Shown: positions 15,520 to 24,232, numbered from the stretch's first letter. The stretch is 64,000 bases of DNA from Ferriphaselus amnicola (GCF_000974685.2 NZ_AP018738.1:2232001-2296000); one strand, 5' to 3'. Notes: generated by a model not told the origin, from the sequence alone. Program-made: numbers and translations.

Positions 15520-17074
15520 ACAGATGAAGGCTGCACTGGCCAGAATAACCAAAACCGGCCTAGATACCCTGCAATCCGGCCCGCGCTCTATTCAGGGCAA
15601 CACCCTCAATTACATGAGCGTGAACACGCTCGACCCGTCCCGTCTGGCCAGCGCATTTGCGCAGGCCGATCAGGGCTTCATCACCGAACAGGCCACTCTG
15701 TTCGAGCTGGTCGAGGAGCAAGATCCACACATCTTTTCTGAGCTGGCCAAGCGCCGCCGTGCCGTGACTGGGTTGGGCTGGAAGCTGGAGCCACCCAAGG
15801 ATGCTACTCAGGCCGAGATCGACCGAACAGTTGAGCTACAAGATATGCTCGCCAGCATCCCACGGTTTGAGGATGCGCAATACGATCTAACCGATGCGAT
15901 CGGCAAGGGATTCGCTGCGCTGGAGATCGAATGGAAAACTGGCAGCGAGTGGTTGCCGCGTAGCCTGAATTTCCTTCCTCAGCGCAACTTTCAGACCGAC
16001 CGCGACACGGCAGAGATTCAACTGCTCAAGATGGGGATGCCGGAGCCACTGCGCGAGTGGGGCTGGGTGGTGCATGAGCACCGGGCTAAATCAGGCTACA
16101 TCGAGCAGGCCTCGCTGTTCCGTGTTCTGGCGTGGACGTATGCCTACAAGGCCTACAACATCCGCGACATGCAGCGCTTTCTTGAGGTGTATGGCTTGCC
16201 GTTGCGCTTGGGTAAATATCCGTCAGGCATCGGCAAGACTCAGCGCGACGAGCTACTGCGCGCAGTGCGCAATATCGGGTCGGATGGTGCTGGTGTCGTT
16301 CCCGCCAATATGACTATCGACTTCATCCAAGCCGCGGCCAAGGGCAATGTTGACGACTTCCTCAACGCGACGGCGTACTGGGAGAGCAAACAATCCAAGG
16401 CCATCCTCGGCGGCGAGCTGGATGGCAAGACCACGTCCGAAGCGCGCATCATGATCTACGATAAGGTGCGCCGCGAGATTCTGCTGCATGACGTGCGCCA
16501 GATCCAGCCGACTATCAACAATCAGTTGGTGCGTCCGATTGTGCTCATCAACGGCATGTTCCCCGAGAACAGAATGCCGAAGTTCGTCTATGACACCGAG
16601 GAAACCGTCGATCAAGGCAAGATGGTGAAGGTGCTGAATGATGGCGCCGCGATGGGCATGGAGATCGATGTCGAATACGCGCACCAGGTGACTCAGATCC
16701 CGCGTGCCAAGGAAGGGGCAAAGCTGCTGGTGGCAGGAAGCTCCAAGCCTGCTGAAACGCCACCCGCAACCAAGCCTGCCGATGCGGCGCTGGTGCGTCT
16801 GGCTGTGCTGGCGAAAGAGGCCAAGGAAGCCGACGTGACCGGAATCTATGCCGCCAGACTGGCCGCGCTATCTGCCCCGCATGAAGAAGTGCTAACCCAA
16901 CAGATCGCGTCCATCGTGGCTGAGTCTGGCAGCTTTGACGAGGCGCTGGACAAGATCGCCGCGCTGACAGCAACTCCATCAAAAGAGTGGGTGCAGAACA
17001 TCGCTGAGGGGATGACGGCGGCGAATCTGGCTGGGCGGGCGGATATAGGTGGAAATATCAATAACGGAGATTGA
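15512..17074 (+). CDS. Portal protein (Mu gp29-like, DUF935)
   Basis: The product of about 520 residues matches DUF935 portal proteins. Visible features are IQGNTLNYMSVNTLDPSRLA near the start, FSELAKRRRAVTGLGWKLEP, and RQIQPTINNQLVRPIVLING later. It forms the dodecameric DNA entry ring. Several in-frame ATGs lie at the start (15494, 15497, 15509, 15512, 15524). I chose 15512 because a GGGAAG is close upstream and the overlap with the terminase stop is short. The C-terminal 100 residues are Ala-rich and variable. Confidence 0.88.
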   Translation: MIKQMKAALARITKTGLDTLQSGPRSIQGNTLNYMSVNTLDPSRLASAFAQADQGFITEQATLFELVEEQDPHIFSELAKRRRAVTGLGWKLEPPKDATQAEIDRTVELQDMLASIPRFEDAQYDLTDAIGKGFAALEIEWKTGSEWLPRSLNFLPQRNFQTDRDTAEIQLLKMGMPEPLREWGWVVHEHRAKSGYIEQASLFRVLAWTYAYKAYNIRDMQRFLEVYGLPLRLGKYPSGIGKTQRDELLRAVRNIGSDGAGVVPANMTIDFIQAAAKGNVDDFLNATAYWESKQSKAILGGELDGKTTSEARIMIYDKVRREILLHDVRQIQPTINNQLVRPIVLINGMFPENRMPKFVYDTEETVDQGKMVKVLNDGAAMGMEIDVEYAHQVTQIPRAKEGAKLLVAGSSKPAETPPATKPADAALVRLAVLAKEAKEADVTGIYAARLAALSAPHEEVLTQQIASIVAESGSFDEALDKIAALTATPSKEWVQNIAEGMTAANLAGRADIGGNINNGD

Positions 17075-17076
17075 CG

Positions 17077-17433
17077 ATGACATTTCAGAAGCGAGTGAAG
17101 CCGTGGATGACCGTGTGCTTCGGAGAACAAATTTCGAACGACGTAGATGAGCGCAACCATCGTTTTTTGGAAGAGGCGCTGGAGCTTGTTCAGTCCACCG
17201 GCTGCACACAAAGCGAGGCACACCAGCTTGTGGACTACGTCTTTGGTGGGCCGGTAGGCGATCCAGTGCAAGAAGTCGGCGGCGTGATGGTGACGCTCGC
17301 GGCGTTGTGCTTGGCGCAACAAATGGACATGCACGACGCGGGCGAATGCGAGTTGGCGAGAATTTGGACGAAGGTGGAGCAGATTCGGGAAAAGCAGGCG
17401 GCAAAACCACGCCATAGCCCGCTACCAGCATAG
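17077..17433 (+). CDS. MazG-like phage protein
   Basis: The 118-residue product has a MazG-type helical core: FLEEALELVQ with the acidic metal-binding residues, then GGPVGDPVQEVGGVMVTLAA. MazG-type enzymes hydrolyse nucleoside triphosphates, and phage copies are linked to keeping the host nucleotide pool or (p)ppGpp state suitable. Fit to the family is by motif only. It sits inside the head-gene block between portal and F-like genes, an unusual place for a metabolic gene. The ATG at 17077 has GGAGA seven bases upstream. Confidence 0.6.
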   Translation: MTFQKRVKPWMTVCFGEQISNDVDERNHRFLEEALELVQSTGCTQSEAHQLVDYVFGGPVGDPVQEVGGVMVTLAALCLAQQMDMHDAGECELARIWTKVEQIREKQAAKPRHSPLPA

Positions 17434-17438
17434 CAAGT

Positions 17439-18728
17439 ATGAGCGGCTTTCAATTCGACCAAGCGATTGAGTTCTATCGCAACAAGATCAAGCTTCCAAC
17501 GTCAGGCTGGACGGACATCTGGCAAGAGCAGCACAGTCACGCCTTTGTTGTGGCCGGTGCCGCTCATGATGCCTTGGTCGAAGACTTCTACAACGCCATC
17601 CAAAAAGCCAAGTGGGAAGGCGGCGGCTACGATGAATTCCGCACCCGCTTCGATGAGATCGTCGCCAAGCATGGCTGGGCGCACAACGGTGCACCCGGCT
17701 GGCGCAGCAAGATCATCTACGACACTAACATCACGCAGGCGTACAACGCTGGGCGTTATCAGCAGATGGTGTCGCTCAAGGAATTCCGCCCTTACTGGCG
17801 CTACCGGCACACCAGCATCGAGCACCCGCGACTGGAGCATAAGTCTTGGGATGGATTGACCCTTCCCGCTGATGATCCGTGGTTCGGTGTGCACATGCCG
17901 CAAAACGGATGGGGCTGCAAATGCAGGGTAGATTCGTTAACCCGCACTGAGGCCAAGCAGGTCTGGGAGCAGGCCGGTAAGTCCGGGCCGGATACCGCAC
18001 CACCCATCGAATGGGAAGAGCGTGTGGTCGGCAAGAACGGCAGCAACCCGCGCACGGTGCGCGTTCCCAAGGGAATTGATCCGGGCTTCGCCTATAACCC
18101 CGGCAAGGCATGGCTGGAGCCGCATACCGTGCCGCCGCTGCAAGGATACGATGCAGTACTGAAGGAGCGTGGTACGCCGTGGCCAACTGGATTCAAATCA
18201 CCAGCGCCACTTAAGCCAACCACCATCCCAGCGGACGTAATTCTTCCGGCAGGAACGGCACCGGAAATGGCGGTGGCCGACTTTCTCGACATCTTCGGAG
18301 CAAACATGGAAACGGGGTCAGTTTTCACTGATGCAGTAGGTGTTTCCATCGCAATCACCAAGGCGCTGTTCCATGATGGAACGGGAGAATTTAAATGGCT
18401 GGCAAAGCCGGAAAAGATTGAACGCCTGCGCTACGTGAACATGCTAGCCATGACGCTGATCGAGCCAGACGAAATCTGGTGGGCATGGGAAGAGGATCGA
18501 GCCTGGTCGAACGACAACCCTGATAAGCCGAAGCGCTGGAGATTAAAGCGACGTTACTTGCGGGCCTTCGAGGTAGAAGGAACGGGGGAGTATGGAATTA
18601 CGGTTTTTGAATGGGGGCATACCGGCTGGACTGGCTCAACCACATTCATGGCTGAACCGAGCAGCGATAAGGCGCGCCTGAAGTACTTCGATAAGCAGCG
18701 GATCGGACGTTTGGTATTCAAAAAATAA
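17439..18728 (+). CDS. Head morphogenesis protein (Mu gp30/F-like) with C-terminal nuclease-like extension
   Basis: Residues 1 to about 225 match the SPP1 gp7/Mu F head morphogenesis fold: NAGRYQQMVS, WRYRHTSIEHPRLEHKSWDG, then HMPQNGWGCKCRVDSLT with the conserved GWGCKC. Residues about 275-429 form a separate domain (SVFTDAVGVSIAITKALF ... KRWRLKRRYLRAFEV ... TGWTGSTTF). The arrangement resembles the PBECR-type barnase/EndoU/colicin-like nuclease domains fused to phage head proteins. Such domains may be ejected with DNA. The domain assignment is tentative. Confidence 0.8.
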   Translation: MSGFQFDQAIEFYRNKIKLPTSGWTDIWQEQHSHAFVVAGAAHDALVEDFYNAIQKAKWEGGGYDEFRTRFDEIVAKHGWAHNGAPGWRSKIIYDTNITQAYNAGRYQQMVSLKEFRPYWRYRHTSIEHPRLEHKSWDGLTLPADDPWFGVHMPQNGWGCKCRVDSLTRTEAKQVWEQAGKSGPDTAPPIEWEERVVGKNGSNPRTVRVPKGIDPGFAYNPGKAWLEPHTVPPLQGYDAVLKERGTPWPTGFKSPAPLKPTTIPADVILPAGTAPEMAVADFLDIFGANMETGSVFTDAVGVSIAITKALFHDGTGEFKWLAKPEKIERLRYVNMLAMTLIEPDEIWWAWEEDRAWSNDNPDKPKRWRLKRRYLRAFEVEGTGEYGITVFEWGHTGWTGSTTFMAEPSSDKARLKYFDKQRIGRLVFKK

Positions 18729-18730
18729 AA

Positions 18731-18765
18731 ACGCGACCTCCTGCAAGGTCGCGTCTGTGGTTTTG
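18731..18765 (+). terminator. Hairpin terminator-like site between F-like and G-like genes
   Basis: ACGCGACC (18731-18738) pairs perfectly with GGTCGCGT (18747-18754) around an 8-base loop, just after the F-like stop. Only a short T stretch follows, so termination may be partial and could lower expression of the G-like gene. Confidence 0.5.
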
Positions 18766-18823
18766 ATTGGGTCTGGTGATGTCAGGCACCCGTTCTTCTA
18801 TCGCCACAAGGAGTCACCATAAT

Positions 18824-19342
18824 ATGCAATTAGAATTAAATTTTCAAGTAAATCACCTTGTCCGTGCGCTGACCGCAGCACGACAGGCCATATCCCATCC
18901 ACAAGAGTTGCTCGGAAGCGTGGGTGAATCATTATTGCGTGTGAACCGAGAGCGTCACAATGCTGGACTGGCTCCGGATGGCTCGAAGTGGAAAGAGTTG
19001 TCGCCCATGACGCTTATGGAAAAGCGTAAGGGTGGGCCACTGAATAAAACGGGGCGCATGCTTCAAAGTTTCAATTACCAAGCAACTGGCGATATTTTGG
19101 TGCTTGGTTTCGACGGTGCAACTGAGTCAATGCGAGCCGCCTGGCACCATTCGGGAACCCAGCCTTATACAATTTCCCCAAAAAAATCCAAGGCACTTAA
19201 ATTTGGTGGGATGTATCGGAAGCGGGTAAATCATCCAGGGCTTCCATCTCGGCGTTTGGTAGGGCTTCCTGTGTCGGATCGTCAGCTGATTGCTGATGTC
19301 ACTCACGATTATCTGACGGTGATATTAAATCGCGTTCGATGA
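18824..19342 (+). CDS. Mu G-like virion morphogenesis protein
   Basis: The 172-residue product matches the phage virion morphogenesis family (Mu G, tail completion). It shows LLGSVGESLLRVNRERHNAG, APDGSKWKELSP, GPLNKTGRMLQSF and a C-terminal LPSRRLVGLPVSDRQLI. AAGGAG lies upstream of the ATG at 18824. Upstream in-frame ATGs overlap the terminator-like hairpin and are less likely. This is the last rightward phage gene; the I and capsid genes that usually follow are missing here. Codon and AT usage is lower in GC than in the other head genes. Confidence 0.85.
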   Translation: MQLELNFQVNHLVRALTAARQAISHPQELLGSVGESLLRVNRERHNAGLAPDGSKWKELSPMTLMEKRKGGPLNKTGRMLQSFNYQATGDILVLGFDGATESMRAAWHHSGTQPYTISPKKSKALKFGGMYRKRVNHPGLPSRRLVGLPVSDRQLIADVTHDYLTVILNRVR

Positions 19343-19994
19343 TGTATTAAATGGCATTTGAAGTGGGATTATTTCCGTATTCATTCTGGTAATTTCTCCA
19401 TAATTCCTCCCGAATATCTCCCACTTTTACCCCAAAACTGTCCAGAAATCAGATTTTTTCTGTTTTGGTGTTATCTCTAGTATTTACGCGGCTTTCGTGG
19501 CTTTTTTTGTCCTCTCTATCCATCCAGTTTCCACCCCCTCCCTACTCTTCCTCATAAACTCGTCCGATCTGCTTCGCAGCCACGGACTCAAACATATTCG
19601 TCAGAATTCCCTGACCAGCCTCCTCTGCTCGGTGGCGGATGAGGGGAGAAAACCAAACCCAGTTGTAGGGTGGGCAACTCGTTGCCCACCCATTGGTTTT
19701 GGCTACGCCAAAAAACGTGCGCGCAGCGCACACAAAAGCAACGTGCTTTTCCCCTGTGCGCCGCCGAGTAGCGGAAAACGGTCAGGGGCTTTCGGCGAGG
19801 ACTGTCTGAGCGCAAAGCGCGAGTTCCGCAGCCGCCTGACCGTTTGAGCAACGCAGGGAACCTGAAGGGCGGCAAACCGGGGGCGGCTTCTTTCGGTTCC
19901 CTTTCTTGCCAGACAAGAAAGGGAACTTGCTGCCGGGCAACCCCCGGCGGTTTTAACCATGCGGCGCAATAACGATTGCGCCCTACCTAGCTGC
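19343..19994. other. Non-coding junction between prophage and host
   Basis: About 650 bp without a supported gene. The first 150 bp are AT-rich and hold a MuA-site-like CATTTGAAGTGGGA (19354-19367) and an imperfect inverted pair, AAGTGGGA at 19361 and TCTCCCACTT at 19417. From about 19665 a nested inverted-repeat element begins. Several short frames in this stretch are judged spurious because they follow the hairpins. Confidence 0.6.
19665..19986. repeat. Composite intergenic inverted-repeat element
   Basis: Four perfect hairpins lie in a row: GGGTGGGCAAC/GTTGCCCACCC (19668-19691), AAACGGTCAGG/CCTGACCGTTT (19776-19786 with 19835-19845), GTTCCCTTTCTTG/CAAGAAAGGGAAC (19896-19926) and GGCGCAAT/ATTGCGCC (19963-19982). 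The whole is bracketed by GTAGGG and CCCTAC. This looks like a chromosomal repeat of the REP/MITE type. Copy number cannot be judged here. Confidence 0.6.
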
Positions 19995-20698
19995 CTACCG
20001 GGCCGGTTGAAGGGTGCATGCCTCAACGAATGATCTCCCAAGAAGGGTTGGGTTTACCTTCTTATAAATTTCACCGCCCCCCCATGATCTTTGGAGTGAA
20101 AGACAGCCAAGCCTGGCTAAATTCGCGAGCGCCAATTTGATTTCATCGGAGGGTACAGGCAAATCATCTTCTCTCCCATCGTCCTTGCCGATACGAACTT
20201 CAACAGGCAACCATCCAATTTCCACGCCCTCATGACTCACTCTCTCGAACGGTAGAGAATAAACCTTCATCAATATCTCAGCTTCCAATGGGGTAATTTG
20301 GTTGAGAATGTCGATATAGGCACGCTGTAGAATGATTGAGCTATCGAGGTTGGCTGCATTTACCAATGCTGAGCCCAAAGATCTTGGAGGCGCTCATCAT
20401 CTTCCAGTGAGGCAGCCTCGAATAAAGGAACTGCAAGTTTGAGAGGGATTGCGCGATTAGGACGAGTCAGGCCGATTTGTTCAGACAGTTTTGCAGCTCG
20501 ATGCATCAACTTGACTTGATTTTCCCAGCGCATGTATTTGAGTTTGTCTTCAACTATCCCGAATCCTTGCTCTATAGAACCGGCAATATATCGAGAAATA
20601 AATTCGCCAAACTGTTGTCCGGCATCAATGGCTTTACCAGTTGTTTTGGCAACTTCTTGAACAGCCTTTGCTGTTTCCGACACAGGGTCTTCGCTCAT
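19995..20698 (-). pseudogene. Frameshifted Abi-alpha (DUF4393-like) abortive-infection gene
   Basis: Two overlapping minus-strand frames together give one protein of about 230 residues. The upstream part (20698 to 20360) ends ASLEDDERLQDLWAQHW. The downstream part (from 20378) continues SALVNAANLDSSIILQRAYI. Joining them by one base at about 20366-20370 gives a continuous DLWA-SALVNAAN, typical of the Abi-alpha family (IVEDKLKYMRWENQVKLM; IPLKLAVPLFEAASLED). Abi-alpha is linked with phage abortive infection. No slippery heptamer is seen, so this looks like a true frameshift or a sequence error. Confidence 0.65.
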
Positions 20699-20711
20699 AG
20701 CCTTAGACCAA

Positions 20712-21800
20712 TTAACGAATCTTCATCGTCCCACACACCACATCCCCATTCTGCCCCCGATTCCTCAGCGCATGATCCATCAACACCAACGCCACCATCG
20801 CCTCAGCGATCGGCGTGGCGCGTATCCCCACGCACGGGTCGTGCCGTCCTTCGGTGGAGACTTCCACCGCTTCGCCTGCCTTGTTGATGCTGTGGCGCGG
20901 CAGGCGAATGCTCGAAGTCGGCTTAATCGCATAGTGCGCCACGATGTCCTGCCCGGTCGAAATACCGCCCAAGATGCCGCCGGCGTTGTTGCTCAAGAAT
21001 CCGTCAGGAGTGAGTTCGTCGCCGTGCTGGCTGCCGCGCTGGGTGACGCAGTCGAAGCCTGCGCCGATCTCCACGCCCTTGACCGCGTTGATGCCCATCA
21101 GCGCGTGGGCGATGTCGGCATCTAATCTATCGAACACCGGCTCGCCCCAGCCGACGGGTACGCCGCTGGCGACGACTCCGAGCTTGGCGCCGATGGAGTC
21201 GCCGGACTTGCGTAGCGCGTCCATATAATCTTCCAGCGCGGGTACGACGCTGGCATTGGGGGCGAAGAAGGCGTTGTTGGGCACGTCATCCCAGCTTTGG
21301 AACGGGACGTCTAGCTCGCCTAACTGCGCCAGATAGCCGCGCACGGTGACGCCGAAGCGTTCGTTCAGCCACTTTTTGGCGATAGCTCCAGCGGCCACGC
21401 GCGCTGCGGTTTCGCGCGCCGAAGAACGCCCGCCGCCGCGATAGTCGCGGATGCCGTATTTCTGCCAGTAGGTGTAGTCGGCGTGACCGGGACGAAAGGA
21501 TTCAGCGATCGTCCCGTAGTCCTTGCTACGCTGGTCTTCGTTGCGGATCAGCAGCGCGATGGGCGTGCCGGTGGTCTTGCCTTCGAACACGCCGGAGAGG
21601 ATCTCCACGGTGTCGGATTCACGGCGTTGGGTGACATGGCGCGAGGTGCCCGGCTTGCGGCGATCAAGGTCAGGCTGGATGTCAGCGACGCTGAGCGCCA
21701 TCCCCGGCGGACAGCCATCGACGATGCAGCCGATGGCTGCGCCGTGGGATTCGCCAAAAGAGGTAACGGTGAACAGGGTTCCGAAGGTGTTTCCAGACAT
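20712..21800 (-). CDS. aroC: Chorismate synthase
   Basis: The 362-residue product is a standard-length chorismate synthase. It makes chorismate from 5-enolpyruvylshikimate-3-phosphate, the last step of the shikimate route, and needs reduced FMN. Signatures are [18 protein letters not shown] at the N-terminus, [20 protein letters not shown] in the middle, and [18 protein letters not shown] towards the C-terminus. All look intact. It stands alone on the minus strand between the broken Abi gene and the TPR gene. The product feeds PabB encoded at 38878. Confidence 0.97.
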   Translation of the reverse strand: MSGNTFGTLFTVTSFGESHGAAIGCIVDGCPPGMALSVADIQPDLDRRKPGTSRHVTQRRESDTVEILSGVFEGKTTGTPIALLIRNEDQRSKDYGTIAESFRPGHADYTYWQKYGIRDYRGGGRSSARETAARVAAGAIAKKWLNERFGVTVRGYLAQLGELDVPFQSWDDVPNNAFFAPNASVVPALEDYMDALRKSGDSIGAKLGVVASGVPVGWGEPVFDRLDADIAHALMGINAVKGVEIGAGFDCVTQRGSQHGDELTPDGFLSNNAGGILGGISTGQDIVAHYAIKPTSSIRLPRHSINKAGEAVEVSTEGRHDPCVGIRATPIAEAMVALVLMDHALRNRGQNGDVVCGTMKIR

Positions 21801-21903
21801 GGCGCGATCTCGCAGAAAGTTTCGCCGAATTTTATCATAGGCTCACCGTGCGAAAATTCGTCATTCCCCCGTCAGTGGCAAGCCGAATGTGGCGGCATCA
21901 GAC

Positions 21904-21932
21904 AGAAAAAATCCCGCCGAAGCGGGATTTTC
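21904..21932 (-). terminator. Rho-independent terminator of the TPR/NTF2 gene
   Basis: ATCCCGC pairs with GCGGGAT around CGAA, flanked by runs of A on one side and T on the other. Read on the minus strand it follows the gene ending at 21959 and has a T-run after the stem. Confidence 0.85.
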
Positions 21933-21958
21933 TTGTGCAGCGATCAAACGAAGCTAGC

Positions 21959-24232
21959 TTACTTGCCGCTCTCTTCCTTGATCTGCCAACCGTCAGCCGT
22001 CTTCACCATCACCATGGTCTTACGGCTGACTTGGTTCAGGGAGCTCGACTTATAGGTCTGTTTGAACGTCACCCGAGCATGGGTGCCGTCAGTTTGCGTC
22101 ACCGTTACATCATCCACATTTACATGGATGAATTTCGGCTTGCTGATTCGATCTTCGCGCGCCGACTCCCACGTTGCACGTGGAACTCCACCGGGCACTG
22201 TGAAATCCTTGGCATAGAACGACAGATACTTATCCGCATCCTTAGCTGACCAAGCCGTCGCCCAACCACGCAAAGCGTTGACTGGCGATGAGTCGTCAGC
22301 CGAACCGGCTACGGGCTTGCGCGAACGGCTACCGGGCAGCACAGGCATGGACGGACGAATCGCCGAGGTACTACCCACATTGCTCGCATCTTGTTTAGGT
22401 GCAAGAGCAGCGGTGGGTGCTCTAACCACGGAGGTAGGAGCCGGTGCTGGGCTGACTGGCTTAACTGGCACAGATGCAGCTGGCATAGCTGCCACCGCCT
22501 CAGGAGCCGATGCCGCCTTACCTGCGTTTTCTTCCTTGATGAGCCACGCATCGCCCGACTTGACCAAGGTCAGAGTCTTGCTGCTGACTTCACTCAGGGT
22601 GCTGGACAGGTAAGTCTGCTTGAAGGTCACCGTCGCATGAGTGCTGTCAATCATTGTGACCTTGGCATTATCCACACCGACCTTGATGAACTTCGGCTTG
22701 CTGATACGTTGTTGGCGAGCCGACTCCCACGAAACGCGCGATGCACCGCCGGGAGTAGCGAAATCCTTGGCATAGAACGACAGGTACTTCTTCGCATCCT
22801 TGCTCGACCACGCAGCAGCCCAATCATTCACAGCACCGAGTACCGCAGCGTTGCCATCAGCTGCCACAGGCTTGGCCACAGCAGCAGGCGCTGCGACGAC
22901 AACTGGTTTAGTCTGGATTGCTGCGACGGGGGCTGCTGGCTTTTCAGCGACAGGCGCAGCCGCCTTGATCGACGGAGCTGGGGTAGCGGCTTTACTTTGA
23001 ACCGTAGCCGCAGGAGCTGGAGCGGCAGGCTTGCTAACCACGACCGCAGGAACCTCCACAGGTTTAGCCGGCGCTGTGGCGACAACGACTGGCGCAGGCT
23101 TTGCCACGACAGGGGTCGGTGCAACAGGAGCCGGTTTGGCCACAACAGTCGGAGCAGCCTTCGGTGCATCAGGATGAGAGCCGGTTACAACCTGCCACAA
23201 CGATGGCGCTGAAGGTGTCGCAGCAGGCTTGGCTGGTGCAGTTGCCGCCACTGGCTTGGGGAGCGTCTCGGGTGAGGTCACTTTGGTTGGTGCGACAGCG
23301 GCGGCCTCCACAGGTTTCGCTGGAGTTGCAACCACAGGCGCTTTTTGCACCACAACAGGGCTCGACGCGGCAGGAGCAGACTTGACAGCTGCCGTCGGGG
23401 AAACCGCCGGCGCATCGGGATGTGAACCTACCAAAACCTGCCAGAACGACGTCGAAGCAGGTGCAACGGCGGGTTTAGCTGGTGCTGGTACTGCCGCCGG
23501 CTTAGGCGACGCTTCGGGCGAGGTCACTTTGCTAGGTGCAACAACTGCAGGAGCTGGAGCTGTCGGCTTAGCGACGACCACGGGCTCTACAGGCTTAGCT
23601 ACAGGTAATGCCACAACAGGAGCGACTGGAGCAGCAGCAACGACCGCCGGCTGGGGTGCTTCCGGCTTGGCAGCCGCTACAGCAGCAGGCGCGAGCGATG
23701 GTGCCGCAGTAGCGGGTTTGCTGCTAGTCATTGACTTAGTTTGCTCGCGCTTATCTTTGGCTTTAGCATTACCGCGATCAGCATCGGTCGCATAACCATA
23801 GGATGTGCTGGCCATCTTGACATGCAAATCGCCCAGATTCTCGTGGGCGATCGCGTAATTCGGCTTCAGACGGATCGCCGTCTCAAACTCGATCTTGGCT
23901 TTCTCATACTGCCCTAGACTGGCATGCAGTACGCCAAGGTTGTTGTATGGCTCAGCGATATTTGGGTGATCGCTGATGACCGACTGGAAGATGGTGATGG
24001 CATCATTGGTACGCCCTTGCTGGGTATAGATCACCGCCTTCAGATAGCGCGCCTGCATATCTTTAGGGTCTTTCGCCAGCAGCGCATTCACTTTCTCCAG
24101 TGCTTGGGTCTGTTTCCCCTGCTTGAATAATAGATTGGCATCCTGAATGTCGCCTGCCCCAACAGGCAGACTAAGGCAAAGTAGCATCGCACTGACTGCG
24201 GCGCGCTGATTGAAGTGTCTCGGCATATTCAT
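21959..24232 (-). CDS. Exported TPR protein with Ala/Pro/Val/Lys-rich linker and two NTF2-like domains
   Basis: About 757 residues. A signal peptide (RAAVSAMLLCLSLPVGAG) is followed by TPR units (about 30-165, e.g. AEPYNNLGVLHASLGQYEKA). A linker of about 300 residues comes next, made of Ala, Pro, Val and Lys, with a doubled SFWQVLVGSHPDAP / SLWQVVTGSHPDAP unit. Two copies of an NTF2/SnoaL-like domain follow, each with AWS(S/A)KDA(K/D)KYLSFYAKDF and ISKPKFI. The copies are separated by another Pro/Ala stretch. It is likely a periplasmic or cell-surface protein. The start is uncertain; I chose the ATG at 24232 before the signal peptide. Function unknown. Confidence 0.75.
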   Translation of the reverse strand: MNMPRHFNQRAAVSAMLLCLSLPVGAGDIQDANLLFKQGKQTQALEKVNALLAKDPKDMQARYLKAVIYTQQGRTNDAITIFQSVISDHPNIAEPYNNLGVLHASLGQYEKAKIEFETAIRLKPNYAIAHENLGDLHVKMASTSYGYATDADRGNAKAKDKREQTKSMTSSKPATAAPSLAPAAVAAAKPEAPQPAVVAAAPVAPVVALPVAKPVEPVVVAKPTAPAPAVVAPSKVTSPEASPKPAAVPAPAKPAVAPASTSFWQVLVGSHPDAPAVSPTAAVKSAPAASSPVVVQKAPVVATPAKPVEAAAVAPTKVTSPETLPKPVAATAPAKPAATPSAPSLWQVVTGSHPDAPKAAPTVVAKPAPVAPTPVVAKPAPVVVATAPAKPVEVPAVVVSKPAAPAPAATVQSKAATPAPSIKAAAPVAEKPAAPVAAIQTKPVVVAAPAAVAKPVAADGNAAVLGAVNDWAAAWSSKDAKKYLSFYAKDFATPGGASRVSWESARQQRISKPKFIKVGVDNAKVTMIDSTHATVTFKQTYLSSTLSEVSSKTLTLVKSGDAWLIKEENAGKAASAPEAVAAMPAASVPVKPVSPAPAPTSVVRAPTAALAPKQDASNVGSTSAIRPSMPVLPGSRSRKPVAGSADDSSPVNALRGWATAWSAKDADKYLSFYAKDFTVPGGVPRATWESAREDRISKPKFIHVNVDDVTVTQTDGTHARVTFKQTYKSSSLNQVSRKTMVMVKTADGWQIKEESGK

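Larger units (their letters stand above)
1..19440. mobile_element. Mu/BcepMu-like transposable prophage (left end outside window)
   Basis: The block holds MuA-type transposase, MuB-type ATPase, GemA, Mor, Mu I protease, gp27-, gp28-, gp29-, F- and G-type genes, so a Mu-like prophage is certain. The early genes run leftward and the immunity genes rightward, as in BcepMu. Late genes are divided: amidase to G run right, while I and the next gene run left, beyond the window. Tail genes are not seen and should lie to the left. The right end is placed just after the G-like gene, near a MuA-site-like sequence at about 19354-19367. The exact end and target duplication cannot be set from this window. 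Confidence 0.9.

Noticed and set aside
20360-20378. Programmed -1 frameshifting in the Abi-alpha gene
   Set aside because: No X-XXY-YYZ slippery heptamer in the right register at the joint; mutation or sequence error is simpler.
22391-23795. Long plus-strand frames opposite the TPR/NTF2 gene
   Set aside because: They mirror the Ala/Pro/Lys-rich linker of the minus-strand gene and have implausible composition.
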